A DNA stretch of 64,000 nt from assembly GCA_016931515.1 (NCBI GenBank), contig JAFGEQ010000006.1, forward strand, positions 150,649 to 214,648. Reading direction: 5' to 3'. This DNA is from a candidate division CSSED10-310 bacterium (GTDB lineage Bacteria > CSSED10-310). Of this stretch, positions 26,865 through 36,000 are shown in pieces. Both the position numbers and the translations under genes were made by a program. Each line of letters starts with the position of its first letter. Within the stretch, counting starts at the first letter, position 1. Below the pieces are notes generated by a model. That model was not told the DNA's origin. It did not search any database and saw nothing but the letters and a program-made list of their open reading frames with translations.

Positions 26865-28226
26865 ATGATACATCACCTGTTAAAGAAACATTCGACTATT
26901 CCGATCCTGACCGGGTTTCTACTTGCAATTTTTCTCGGTACGCTTCTGCTGAAGCTCCCTATCGCAACCCATGCCGGGTGGATTTCGTGGATGGATGCTT
27001 TGTTTACGGCAACATCGGCTGTCTGCGTCACCGGTCTGGTTGTCGTTGATACGGGCAGTTATTTTACGCTGTTCGGGCAGGGAACCATTCTTGTGCTGAT
27101 TCAGATCGGCGGCCTCGGAGTGATGACGATTGCGTTCCTGTTCTTCTTGTGGATCGGCCATCAGGTCACCTATTCCCAGCGCATTCTGTTGCAGGACCTT
27201 TTCACTCATTCACCGCGGAAGGATATCCTCCACCTGATTTCCAGCGTAGCCATCTTCACCGCCATCGCTGAAACTGCCGGTGCATTGGCTCTTTATCTGC
27301 GATGGCGCAATGTAATGCCCTACGACCAGGCGCTCTATCATGCAATCTTCCATTCCGTTTCAGCGTTCTGCAACGCAGGATTCTCCCTGAATGCCGACAG
27401 CATGATCCGTTTCCGCAGTGATCCGTATACAAATACTCTTCTTTGTCTGTTGATCACTCTGGGGGGATTGGGTTTCCCGGTTTTGTATGACTTACGGGAA
27501 GCCTTCGCTCATCGTCACATGCGTATCAGGTTGTCCGTCCAAACCAAAGCTGTTTTATTGACCTCGCTGACACTGGTCATCGGTGGAGCGATCGCTTTTG
27601 ATCTTTTGAATCGTATTGCAGGCTCTGCCGACGTTCCCGGTTGGACACGCTTTTGGACTGCCATATTCCAATCGGTTACCTGCCGTACAGCCGGTTTCAA
27701 CACGATTGATATTGCATCCTTATCCGATGCCACATTGCTGACAATGATATTTCTGATGTTTTTCGGAGCATCTCCGGGATCATGCGGTGGGGGTGTCAAA
27801 ACGACAACCCTCGCAGTTCTCATAGCGTTCGTTCTGTCTCGTCTGAGAGGAAAAAAGCGAGTCAACCTGTTCAATAAAAGTCTTCCGCAGGAGACGGTCA
27901 ACCGAAGCATGGCCCTGATAATCATGGCGATGGGCATTATCTTTTTCTGCCTTCTGATGATCCTCGCCGGATATGATGTCAATCGTAACACAGCGGGTAT
28001 TCCTGTTTCTTCCTTTGTTCCCTGTCTGTTCGAAACCGTGTCGGCGTTCGGCACGGTCGGTCTGTCGATGGGAATCACCGGCGATTTGAACACCTGGGGT
28101 AAGGTCTGGATCATTGTTCTGATGATCATCGGGCGACTTGGCGTACTGGCCTTTGCCTACCTTGTGGCAGGAAGCCGCAAGGACGGCGGATTTGAATACA
28201 GTGAAGAGAATATTATGATCGGTTAG
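26865..28226 (+). CDS. ktrB: Potassium uptake channel subunit KtrB/TrkH
   Basis: 453 residues with the four M1-P-M2 repeats of Trk/Ktr/HKT transporters. All four pore loops are visible: S-A-V-C-V-T-G-L (about 51-58), S-A-F-C-N-A-G-F (about 168), V-T-C-R-T-A-G-F-N (about 271) and S-A-F-G-T-V-G-L (about 392). The length fits KtrB rather than longer TrkH. It takes up K+ across the inner membrane, gated by the cytosolic KtrA ring encoded 10 bases downstream. Confidence 0.95.
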   Translation: MIHHLLKKHSTIPILTGFLLAIFLGTLLLKLPIATHAGWISWMDALFTATSAVCVTGLVVVDTGSYFTLFGQGTILVLIQIGGLGVMTIAFLFFLWIGHQVTYSQRILLQDLFTHSPRKDILHLISSVAIFTAIAETAGALALYLRWRNVMPYDQALYHAIFHSVSAFCNAGFSLNADSMIRFRSDPYTNTLLCLLITLGGLGFPVLYDLREAFAHRHMRIRLSVQTKAVLLTSLTLVIGGAIAFDLLNRIAGSADVPGWTRFWTAIFQSVTCRTAGFNTIDIASLSDATLLTMIFLMFFGASPGSCGGGVKTTTLAVLIAFVLSRLRGKKRVNLFNKSLPQETVNRSMALIIMAMGIIFFCLLMILAGYDVNRNTAGIPVSSFVPCLFETVSAFGTVGLSMGITGDLNTWGKVWIIVLMIIGRLGVLAFAYLVAGSRKDGGFEYSEENIMIG

Positions 28227-28236
28227 AAAAGGAATT

Positions 28237-28896
28237 GTGATGAAACGTTTTGCCATAATAGGGCTAGGAAAATTCGGGTATCATATTGCAGAAACGCTGT
28301 TTCTTGATCATCACGAGGTCATCGCCATTGATCGGGACAAAGCGAAAGTTCAAGCTATTGATGCGTATGCGACGAAAGCTATTGTTATGGATGCGACCAG
28401 CAAGGAGACTTTGATGCATCTCGGGCTGGAAACGATGGACGCGGTTATTGTCGCCACAGGCATCAACACGAACGCCAGTATTATGATCTGCCTGCATCTT
28501 CAGGAGATCGGGGTTCAGAATATCCTCGCCAAAGCCCAGGATATCGATCACGGGAAAATTCTGAAACGAGTCGGTGCCACAGAAGTCATTCATCCGGAAC
28601 GAGACATGGCGATCCGTATTGCTCATGGGTTGTCCCGACCGAATGTGCTGGATTTTATCCCTCTCGGCCAGGATTTCAATTTACTACAGATTATCTCCCC
28701 TGCTTCATTTACAGGTAAAAGTCTGAAGGAACTGAACATTCGGGCGGAGTATGATGTTCATGTAATAGCTATCAAGGAAGCCCTGTCGCACCAGGTCCTT
28801 CTGATACCGGGGGCCGATTATCCGATCCGTGAAGGAGATACGTTGATAATCTTGGGAAAACACGACGATATCGACCGTTTTGAAAAACTGAAGTAA
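28237..28896 (+). CDS. ktrA: Potassium uptake regulator KtrA (RCK_N and RCK_C)
   Basis: 219 residues. The Rossmann RCK_N domain (about 1-135) starts with G-L-G-K-F-G (8-13) and has the acidic residue D31 that binds the nucleotide ribose; the RCK_C domain (about 140-219) has the P-I-R-E-G-D-T-L-I-I-L-G-K ending. It forms the gating ring of KtrB and senses ATP/ADP and often c-di-AMP. A single-length KtrA beside KtrB indicates the Ktr type of system. Confidence 0.93.
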   Translation: MMKRFAIIGLGKFGYHIAETLFLDHHEVIAIDRDKAKVQAIDAYATKAIVMDATSKETLMHLGLETMDAVIVATGINTNASIMICLHLQEIGVQNILAKAQDIDHGKILKRVGATEVIHPERDMAIRIAHGLSRPNVLDFIPLGQDFNLLQIISPASFTGKSLKELNIRAEYDVHVIAIKEALSHQVLLIPGADYPIREGDTLIILGKHDDIDRFEKLK

Positions 28897-28972
28897 CCGG
28901 ATGAAAAATTTTTTCCGCGCCGTATTTGAGATGCGGCAATCGGTTCGTTATGCTTATTGATGGGAGCGGCGG

Positions 28973-29587
28973 ATGGAAGAAGCAAGATTTTTTCTTGACC
29001 ATTACGGGTTGTGGGCGATAGGAATCGGAGCCTTTTTCCAAGGCTACCTGATGGTATTGCTGGGCGGTATCATGGCCAGTCAGCACCTGCTGCCAATCGG
29101 CGATGTGCTCCTTGTCGCGGCCATCGGTGCATGGGCAGGACACTGGTTCCTGTATGCAGTCGGTCACAGGCTGAGCCACAAGCGTTCAGAAACCCCCGGG
29201 GACGGCTGGCATAAACCCATCTTTGCTTTGGAGCGAACCATCCGGAATTACCCCTGGGCATCCGTTTTTTTGATGCAATACAGTTACGGTATCCGGCTGG
29301 TCAGCGGGATAGCATTTGGTTTTTTTCGTGTTGAAAAACCATGGTTTGCCTGGGCACAGGTCCTCAACTGCTGCCTCTGGTCCTTTGTCCTGAGTTTCAC
29401 GGGATACTTCGTCGGGACTGGCTTCATGGCTGGAACATCCGGCGCGCAACTGTCAACGATCCTGGCGCTTTTTACGCTTGTGACGATGCTCGTTCTTATC
29501 CGCCGGCACTGGCGTAATGAACTGATGAATCGGGAAACCCTGATCGAAACGATTCCAGTATTTATTGAGGAGGAGAATGCTCCATGA
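28973..29587 (+). CDS. DedA family membrane protein
   Basis: 204 residues with several membrane segments and the DedA/SNARE-associated pattern: a re-entrant N-terminal region (F-F-Q-G-Y-L-M-V-L-L-G-G) and a G-A-W-A-G-H-W-F-L-Y-A-V-G-H block near 50-63, then conserved R/G-containing helices (Y-G-I-R-L-V-S-G-I-A-F-G). The family includes phospholipid flippase-like and proton-coupled membrane proteins. Its stop overlaps the next gene as ATGA, so it belongs to the redox operon that follows, an unusual partner for such enzymes. Confidence 0.82.
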   Translation: MEEARFFLDHYGLWAIGIGAFFQGYLMVLLGGIMASQHLLPIGDVLLVAAIGAWAGHWFLYAVGHRLSHKRSETPGDGWHKPIFALERTIRNYPWASVFLMQYSYGIRLVSGIAFGFFRVEKPWFAWAQVLNCCLWSFVLSFTGYFVGTGFMAGTSGAQLSTILALFTLVTMLVLIRRHWRNELMNRETLIETIPVFIEEENAP

Positions 29588-31320
29588 ACAAATACATTCC
29601 TCCCGACGGATGGAGCACTCATTCCAGAGACCTGAATTATATCCGCACGAATATACCCTGCCAGTGGGCTTGTCCCGCATTCACCAACATTCCGGGTTAC
29701 ATCGAAGCTGTATTCCATGGTGATTTCGACCGGGCGTATCTTATTAACCGGCGATCCAACCTGTTTCCCGGTGTTCTTGGCCGCATCTGCACGCGGCCGT
29801 GTGAGTCGGCCTGCCGGCATGGAGAGAGCGACCTGGGTCAGCCGGTATCGATATGTCACATCAAGCGCATTGCCGCGGATAACACATCCGACGATCATCT
29901 GATCCTCGAGCAGTTGTTTTCTCCCAGTGGAAAAACGGTGGGGATAGTGGGTGCCGGACCGGCCGGTTTGGCAGCAGCACATTCACTCGCACTGTTCGGG
30001 CATCGCGTCACCGTGTATGAGTCTTTCGAGATGCCCGGGGGAATGTTGTATTATGGTATTCCAGCATTCCGTCTGCCACGTGCAGTCATCAGCGAAGAAG
30101 TCTTTAATGCTCTTCGTCAGGGAATTGAACTCCGAACCGGTGTTACGTTAGGTAAGGATATATATCTCCCGGACCTGATGGCAAAGCATGATGCAGTCAT
30201 ACTGGCAGCCGGCTGCCAGGACGCCCGAAGTTTGAATGTTCCGGGAGAAGATCTTCCGGGAGTCATTTCCGGTCTGGATTTCATGATGCAGGTCAATCGC
30301 GGTCATAGGGATTGTGTCGGTCGACGTGTCATGGTGATAGGAGGCGGATTCACTGCTGTTGATTGCAGCCGATCGGCTCGCCGATTGGGTGCTGAGGAGG
30401 TTTATATCGCCATTCGGGGAGTTGAAGAAGATCTGACGGTCCCGGTTGATGAGATTCGGGATATGTATCGGGAAGGAATCCGGTTTGTGAGTCTGGTATC
30501 AGCGTTATCGATAGATGGTGTCGATCATGTGTCTGGTATCCGGTTTGTGAGAAATCGTTTCGGAGGCATTCGGGGCAGCGGTGGTCGCTGTATTTTGCCG
30601 ATTGAAGGTTCCGAATTTTCCATGGACATTGACACTGTAATCGCGGCCATCGGTCAGGTGCCACAATCCGGACTGTCTGAGTGGTCGGAACAATCAGTGA
30701 GTTATAATCCCGATTCGGGCCGCAGTTCCGTTCCGGGTTTATACGGAGCCGGAGACTATATACGAAAAGCCTCCACGGTGATTGAAGCCATTGGAAACGG
30801 CAGGCGTGTCGCGGAAAATGTCGACGAGGATCTTATGCGGCGCCGACGGCGCCTGCAGGTGGTATCGATCGAATCGACCGGGAATACTCATCGAGAGAGA
30901 ACCTGGGATTTTATTGAACGTCATGACATGCCAACCATTGACTTTGATGACCGGCTGCGAAACCAGGACGCGGAAGTAGAAACCGGCTATTCGATTCAGA
31001 CGGGGACAGAAGCAGCAAGCCGTTGTTACCTGTGTAATCTCAAATATGAAATCCACATCCCGGAATGTATCTACTGCCGCTGGTGTATCGACGTCTGTCC
31101 CAGAAATTGCATCGATCTGACCGAAACCCTTAACGAAGATCTCCCGGCGCCGGTCCATTCCGGCAGCGTCACCGCGCAATGGAGCCGAACAGCTGGTGTC
31201 GTAATAGACTCCGATCGCTGTATACGATGCGGCGAGTGTTATCGGGTCTGCCCAATGCAGTGCATTCATGTCACGCGGGTAGAGCTCCAGGATCACTGCG
31301 TATCAAGGGAGATTCCCTGA
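29584..31320 (+). CDS. GltD-like flavoprotein with N- and C-terminal Fe-S domains
   Basis: 578 residues. The N-terminal Fe-S domain of glutamate synthase small subunit type (Cys 26, 30 and the I-C-T-R-P-C-E-S-A-C cluster at about 75-84) is followed by an FAD site (G-I-V-G-A-G-P-A-G-L, about 120-129) and an NAD(P)-binding site (V-I-G-G-G-F-T-A-V-D, about 256). The C-terminus carries a ferredoxin domain with two complete CX2CX2CX3C motifs (C-I-Y-C-R-W-C and C-I-R-C-G-E-C). The enzyme can move electrons between NAD(P)H, FAD and ferredoxin-type clusters. In this operon it is a plausible electron acceptor or donor for the 2-oxoacid oxidoreductase encoded downstream. Confidence 0.88.
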   Translation: MNKYIPPDGWSTHSRDLNYIRTNIPCQWACPAFTNIPGYIEAVFHGDFDRAYLINRRSNLFPGVLGRICTRPCESACRHGESDLGQPVSICHIKRIAADNTSDDHLILEQLFSPSGKTVGIVGAGPAGLAAAHSLALFGHRVTVYESFEMPGGMLYYGIPAFRLPRAVISEEVFNALRQGIELRTGVTLGKDIYLPDLMAKHDAVILAAGCQDARSLNVPGEDLPGVISGLDFMMQVNRGHRDCVGRRVMVIGGGFTAVDCSRSARRLGAEEVYIAIRGVEEDLTVPVDEIRDMYREGIRFVSLVSALSIDGVDHVSGIRFVRNRFGGIRGSGGRCILPIEGSEFSMDIDTVIAAIGQVPQSGLSEWSEQSVSYNPDSGRSSVPGLYGAGDYIRKASTVIEAIGNGRRVAENVDEDLMRRRRRLQVVSIESTGNTHRERTWDFIERHDMPTIDFDDRLRNQDAEVETGYSIQTGTEAASRCYLCNLKYEIHIPECIYCRWCIDVCPRNCIDLTETLNEDLPAPVHSGSVTAQWSRTAGVVIDSDRCIRCGECYRVCPMQCIHVTRVELQDHCVSREIP

Positions 31321-32348
31321 TGAAACCTCCTCACATCGTCATCATCGGGAACGGAGTCTCCGCAAACAGAGCGTCGGAAGTACTCCGTGAAAACGATCCG
31401 GACGTCCGAATCACGTTGATATCGCGCGAATTTTTTCTTTTTTATTTCCGTCATAAGCTTCCAGCGTTCATTACTGGTTCAATTGATGAAGATTCACTGA
31501 TAGTTCACGACTTGCATTTCTATATGGATCGAAATATCCGCCTGCGTCTGGGTCAGACCGTCCAGAAAATTGATCTGGAAAATAAAACGCTCTTTCTGAG
31601 CCATATGGAAATGGTTCATTATGACAAACTGCTGATCTGCTCGGGCGGTCAATCCCATATTCCCGAGATCTATTATCCTTTTCGCAGCTTTTTCACAACA
31701 TTGAAAAAGCTGTCCGATGCCAGGGACATCAGGAAAAAACTGCCGTTAATCAACCGCATCGTCATTGTCGGTGGCGATCTGACATCTCTGCGTCTGGCTG
31801 ACGCGCTGATTAGAAGCGGTCGGGAAGTCAGCTTCATCCTGGATGATTTCGCATTCTGGCCGATTGAATCCGGTCCAGATATCCGGCATGCCCTGGAAAC
31901 TGCGCTGAAAAAAGTCGGTGCAACGGTCATCAGTGGCGATCCACTGGAACGGATTGAACGGATATCAGACGGCGACCCACCTGAATATGCGGTCTACACC
32001 CGCAAAGGACAACAATTGCGGGCACAGATGGTGGGAGCCTTTTTCGGATTTAAACCCGACGTTGATTTTCTGATCCGGAGCGGTCTGGACATCGATCGCG
32101 GCATTTTGGTTGATGACAGGCTTCAGACGACATATCCGGATGTTTTTGCCGCAGGTGACTGTGCACAGGTTTATGCGCCGCATCTAAACAACTACTGGGT
32201 ATCTATCGGATGGAAAAACGCCATCATGCTGGGTGAAATTGCCGCTGCAAACATGTCCGGATCTGAACAGCCGGTGTCAATGCCCGTTGAACAACGGATC
32301 CGTTTCAGCGATCTACAGCTCAAAACGCCCTGGTGGCATGCGTTATAG
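31320..32348 (+). CDS. FAD-dependent NAD(P)H oxidoreductase
   Basis: 342 residues from the ATG at 31320, which overlaps the preceding stop (TGATG). FAD motif I-I-G-N-G-V-S-A (about 7-14), NAD motif I-V-G-G-D-L-T-S (about 149-156) and the C-terminal D-V-F-A-A-G-D-C (about 275-282). It resembles the nitrite reductase large-subunit and rubredoxin reductase group. No cysteine pair for a disulfide reductase is visible at the expected place. In this operon it could pass electrons between NAD(P)H and the ferredoxin-like part of the neighbouring flavoprotein. Confidence 0.82.
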   Translation: MKPPHIVIIGNGVSANRASEVLRENDPDVRITLISREFFLFYFRHKLPAFITGSIDEDSLIVHDLHFYMDRNIRLRLGQTVQKIDLENKTLFLSHMEMVHYDKLLICSGGQSHIPEIYYPFRSFFTTLKKLSDARDIRKKLPLINRIVIVGGDLTSLRLADALIRSGREVSFILDDFAFWPIESGPDIRHALETALKKVGATVISGDPLERIERISDGDPPEYAVYTRKGQQLRAQMVGAFFGFKPDVDFLIRSGLDIDRGILVDDRLQTTYPDVFAAGDCAQVYAPHLNNYWVSIGWKNAIMLGEIAAANMSGSEQPVSMPVEQRIRFSDLQLKTPWWHAL

Positions 32349-32356
32349 GAGGATTC

Positions 32357-34123
32357 ATGCCCAATCAAACCGACAGCCTGATCATCAAGATCTGCGGCAG
32401 CGCTGGGGACGGATCCATCTCCGCTGTTGAAATCCTGAACCGGGCATGTGCCCTGATGGGCTTTCATATAATGAATTTTGACTCCTACCCGGCGGAAATA
32501 CGCGGGTTCGGCAAGTCGGTCGGCCACACACGGATCAGCCGGTCACCGGTTCTGACACCCGGTCGTCTTGCCGATTGTCTTGTATCGCTGAACGACGTGC
32601 ATGCGATTACTGAATTGAGCCGAATCACTCCTGATGCCGTTATTCTCTATGACAGTAAACCACCCGATTATGTTGAAGAAGACCATGCCATTGCAGGATT
32701 TATCCAACCGGGGATGACGGGTTACGGCATCCCGCTTCGTGACTTGTCCACCCAGGCGGTTAAAAGCTCCCGATCCAGAAACATAGTCGCACTCGGTGCA
32801 TTGGCAGCTATCTACAACATGTCCCTGGACGCTTTCATGGAAGCAATCGCCATACGATTCAGCCGCAAGGCAGCGGCAGTCATGAAAAACAACGAAACCG
32901 CGCTGAAACTGGGTCATGATTTTATTGTTCAGCACGGTGAACGGCCTGCGCGGATCGATCTTCAGGCTCAACACTGGACCCGAACCGATATTTCCATCAT
33001 CAGCGGTAACGAAGCGGCTGCACAAGGTGCCCTTGACGCCGGACTCTCGTTTTATGCCGGCTACCCAATCACACCCGCAACGAAAATCATGGAATATCTG
33101 GCAAAAAAACTACCCGGCCGGAACGGTGTTGTTGTTCAGACTGAAGATGAAATCTCCGCTATCGGACATGTGGTCGGGGCCGGGTATGCGGGAAAAAGAG
33201 CCATGACCGCCACGTCGGGACCGGGATTCTGCCTGATGACGGAGACATTGAACCTGGCGGTGGAGGCTGAAATTGGAATTGTTGTCATCGACTGCATGCG
33301 CGGAGGACCATCGACCGGTCTGCCCACAAAGACAGAACAATCGGATTTATACCTTGCAGTGTATGGCGGCAGTGGAGATTCACCGCGTATTGTCCTGGCG
33401 CCCGCAGATGTGACAGAATGTTACACGTTGACAAGGCGTGCCTTTGAAGTAGCCGAAGCATTCCAGACACCGGTCATCATTTTGATGGATTTTTTCCTCT
33501 CAAATCGTTTCGAGGATTTACCCGGTTCGATATTCGAGTCCTTTCGATCCGGTGTCTTCGAAAAAATCCAGGCGATTGCCGGGGATGATCCATATCTACG
33601 CTTTGCCATCACAGACAGCGGTATTTCGCCGGTAGCATACCCAGGGATGAAGGGACTTCAACATACGATCACCGGCCTGGAGCATTCGCCCAATGGTTTT
33701 CCGAATTATGACGGTGACAATCACCGTAGAATGGACGCAAAGCGTCAGCGAAAAATTGACAACATCAGGTTTGCCTGGCCTTCACCGGAGGAGATCGGGT
33801 CTCCGGATCGGGCCGACGCAGGTATCATTTCCTGGGGGAGTTCCATCGGAGCGGCGATGGAAGCCATCCGCCATCCCGACCTGAGCGGAGCCGCGATTGC
33901 AGGATTTTTCCCTCGCCTTCTGTATCCGATTCAAGATGGTGCATTGAAGCAGTTTTCAGATCGCTGCGCAGAACTCATCGTTGTGGAGTTGAACAGTTCA
34001 GGTCAGATGGCAGGTATGGTGGAGCAGATCACGTCTCGCAAAGTGATCCGGCTTGCAGAGGTCCCGGCAGAACCCCCGGCGGTTGAAAGCATCGTCCGGC
34101 AGATACAGGGAGTCCTGAAATGA
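32357..34123 (+). CDS. korA: 2-oxoacid:ferredoxin oxidoreductase, fused gamma-alpha subunit
   Basis: 588 residues from the ATG at 32357 (GGAGG upstream). The gamma domain comes first (about 1-185, with G-S-A-G-D-G near 14 and the S-Y-P-A-E-I-R-G motif near 42-49), then the alpha domain with the Y-P-I-T-P-A-T-K-I-M-E-Y-L motif (about 233-245) and the T-S-G-P-G-F-C-L-M-T-E block. This gamma-alpha fusion is the KorA type. With the beta subunit it decarboxylates a 2-oxoacid such as 2-oxoglutarate with CoA to acyl-CoA and reduces ferredoxin. The substrate cannot be fixed from sequence. The stop overlaps korB as ATGA. Confidence 0.9.
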   Translation: MPNQTDSLIIKICGSAGDGSISAVEILNRACALMGFHIMNFDSYPAEIRGFGKSVGHTRISRSPVLTPGRLADCLVSLNDVHAITELSRITPDAVILYDSKPPDYVEEDHAIAGFIQPGMTGYGIPLRDLSTQAVKSSRSRNIVALGALAAIYNMSLDAFMEAIAIRFSRKAAAVMKNNETALKLGHDFIVQHGERPARIDLQAQHWTRTDISIISGNEAAAQGALDAGLSFYAGYPITPATKIMEYLAKKLPGRNGVVVQTEDEISAIGHVVGAGYAGKRAMTATSGPGFCLMTETLNLAVEAEIGIVVIDCMRGGPSTGLPTKTEQSDLYLAVYGGSGDSPRIVLAPADVTECYTLTRRAFEVAEAFQTPVIILMDFFLSNRFEDLPGSIFESFRSGVFEKIQAIAGDDPYLRFAITDSGISPVAYPGMKGLQHTITGLEHSPNGFPNYDGDNHRRMDAKRQRKIDNIRFAWPSPEEIGSPDRADAGIISWGSSIGAAMEAIRHPDLSGAAIAGFFPRLLYPIQDGALKQFSDRCAELIVVELNSSGQMAGMVEQITSRKVIRLAEVPAEPPAVESIVRQIQGVLK

Positions 34124-35004
34124 CTGATCAAGAAAAATCGTTCTCCGATACTCCCCTGGTAAATACACGCATCGCCTCCGACCTGGCCGAAGTCAATATG
34201 TCCGGCCTGCTGGATTACCGGTCACATGCCCTTCCAACCTGGTGCCCGGGTTGTGGATATTACGGAATTACCCATGGTCTAACTCTTGCGTTGAAAGACC
34301 TGAAAATTCCGAATGAAAACCTGGTCATTGTCAGCGGGATTGGATGTGCCGGACGCCTGCCTTTCTTTGTCAAAGGATATGGATTTCATACTGTTCATGG
34401 TCGTGCATTGCCAATTGCTTCGGGTGTCAAAATGGCCAGCCCCGATCTGACGGTCCTGGTTGTCGGTGGAGATGGTGACGGATTTGGAATCGGTGGCGGT
34501 CATATTCCTCACGTTATTCGCCGGAATGTCGACCTGACCTATATTTTATTCGATAATTCCATCTATGGTCTGACAAAGGGACAGGCATCACCGACAACGC
34601 CTCGCGGCCAGGTGACATCGACATCCCCATTTGGTACACTTGAGGATCCGATCAACCCGTACCTTATGGTTCTGGCTTACGGCGCCTCGTTTCTGGCAAC
34701 CGGATTCGCCGGTCATCCCGACAACCTGGCAAACATATTTCGAGAAGCGGTCAATCATCGTGGTTTTTCAATGATTATTGTAACAACTCCCTGTATTACT
34801 TTTGATCATGTGAATGTGACTTATGACCGATTTCGGGGCTTATTCGAACCTATCCCGGCTGATCACGACACCGGTGATTTACAGGCCGCAATGAACCTTG
34901 TTGCATCCGGTCGCAGATTTGATGGAATATTGTATCAAGCTTCCCGACCGACATGGACAGAACGGCTGGATAGTATTCGTGGAGAGATAAAGAGAATGTC
35001 ATGA
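34120..35004 (+). CDS. korB: 2-oxoacid:ferredoxin oxidoreductase, beta subunit
   Basis: 294 residues. TPP domain with G-D-G-D-G (about 110-114) and the following N (D-N-S-I-Y-G-L). Four cysteines fit the [4Fe-4S] cluster of this subunit: two in C-P-G-C-G-Y, one in G-I-G-C-A-G, one in T-P-C-I-T-F. The beta subunit holds TPP and the cluster that passes electrons to ferredoxin. Overlaps with korA and the SDR gene are both 4 bases, so it is part of a coupled operon with two flavoproteins. Confidence 0.93.
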   Translation: MTDQEKSFSDTPLVNTRIASDLAEVNMSGLLDYRSHALPTWCPGCGYYGITHGLTLALKDLKIPNENLVIVSGIGCAGRLPFFVKGYGFHTVHGRALPIASGVKMASPDLTVLVVGGDGDGFGIGGGHIPHVIRRNVDLTYILFDNSIYGLTKGQASPTTPRGQVTSTSPFGTLEDPINPYLMVLAYGASFLATGFAGHPDNLANIFREAVNHRGFSMIIVTTPCITFDHVNVTYDRFRGLFEPIPADHDTGDLQAAMNLVASGRRFDGILYQASRPTWTERLDSIRGEIKRMS

Positions 35005-35720
35005 GTGATACCATATTGATTACCGGAGCCGCCAAACGTCTGGGTCTGGTGATGGCGACAGCAGCCGCGCGGCGTGGCTTGAACGTCGCTATTCACTACC
35101 GTTCAGGGAGTCAGCAGGCGGAAACCGCCGCCGCAGCCATTCGTGAGATCGGTGTGAATGCGGTCGCCGTCCAGGCTGAATTAACTGACGCTGCCAAAGT
35201 ACAGAGGATGTTTGATGTCATTGAACAGGCCATGGGAAACATTCGGTACCTGATAAACAGCGCGTCCATTTTCTCTCCATGCGCTCTCATGGATACCGAA
35301 ATGTACGAGTTTGAACACTTCATCAGCGTTAATCTTGTCGCGCAATACCAGGTTACACGTTGTTTTGTACGGTCATTTAAGAGTGATGGCGGCGCTATCG
35401 TCAACATGCTGGATTGGCGAGCCTGGAAAACGGATCCGTGGTTTTTAGCCTACAATGTTGCAAAAGCAGGTCTGTTAAATATGACGGTGAATCTGGCGGT
35501 TGACCTTGCACCGAAGATCCGTGTCAATGGCGTAGCGCCTGGGGCAATCTTACCGCATGATCATGAAAATGTTCGATCACGTCCCGAAGCAAAAGGAATT
35601 CCGATTGATCGGTGGGGAACTCCGGACGAGGTGGCGGAAGCCGTCATGTTTCTTCTGTTAGACGCGCACTATATTACCGGTCAGGTTGTAACGGTGGACG
35701 GTGGCAAACACCTGACATAA
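35001..35720 (+). CDS. SDR oxidoreductase, pteridine reductase-like
   Basis: 239 residues. Cofactor motif T-G-A-A-K-R-L-G (7-14), the N-S-A-S motif and the catalytic Y-x-x-x-K (Y-N-V-A-K, about 152-156). At the place of the usual catalytic Ser is Asp in N-M-L-D-W, as in pteridine reductase PTR1 and FolM-type enzymes (family knowledge), which suggests reduction of a pterin or similar substrate with NADPH. It overlaps korB by 4 bases and ends the operon. That a pterin-type reductase sits in a 2-oxoacid operon is not explained. Confidence 0.78.
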   Translation: MSDTILITGAAKRLGLVMATAAARRGLNVAIHYRSGSQQAETAAAAIREIGVNAVAVQAELTDAAKVQRMFDVIEQAMGNIRYLINSASIFSPCALMDTEMYEFEHFISVNLVAQYQVTRCFVRSFKSDGGAIVNMLDWRAWKTDPWFLAYNVAKAGLLNMTVNLAVDLAPKIRVNGVAPGAILPHDHENVRSRPEAKGIPIDRWGTPDEVAEAVMFLLLDAHYITGQVVTVDGGKHLT

Positions 35721-36000
35721 TCCCCAATTGCTTGTATAGACTCCTGCTTTTAGTTGTACCCGTGATCGGCATTCGGAGTTATGATTGGGATATGTCCACT
35801 GGAAAGTTACATTCGAACCAGTCTGTTCTTGACGGTACAGAATATAAAGACCCGCGCAACACGGTGTGAAAGCAGATCATCGTGAAATCGATTCCGACAG
35901 AATGCAGTTTGACCAAATTTCTGCTCTGGGATTATAATCAATCAGTATGTCAGGAATTTGGGCAGGTATTCCTTGGTATTCAGATCACGGTGTATAAACG

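Noticed and set aside
27515-28256. Antisense frames within ktrB
   Set aside because: They are shadows of a strongly conserved membrane channel gene with no start signals.
35721-36000. Possible sigma-54 promoter before the diguanylate cyclase (GGGCAGGTATTCCTTGG)
   Set aside because: The GG and GC elements are not at the required 12-base offset and the -12 GC is missing.
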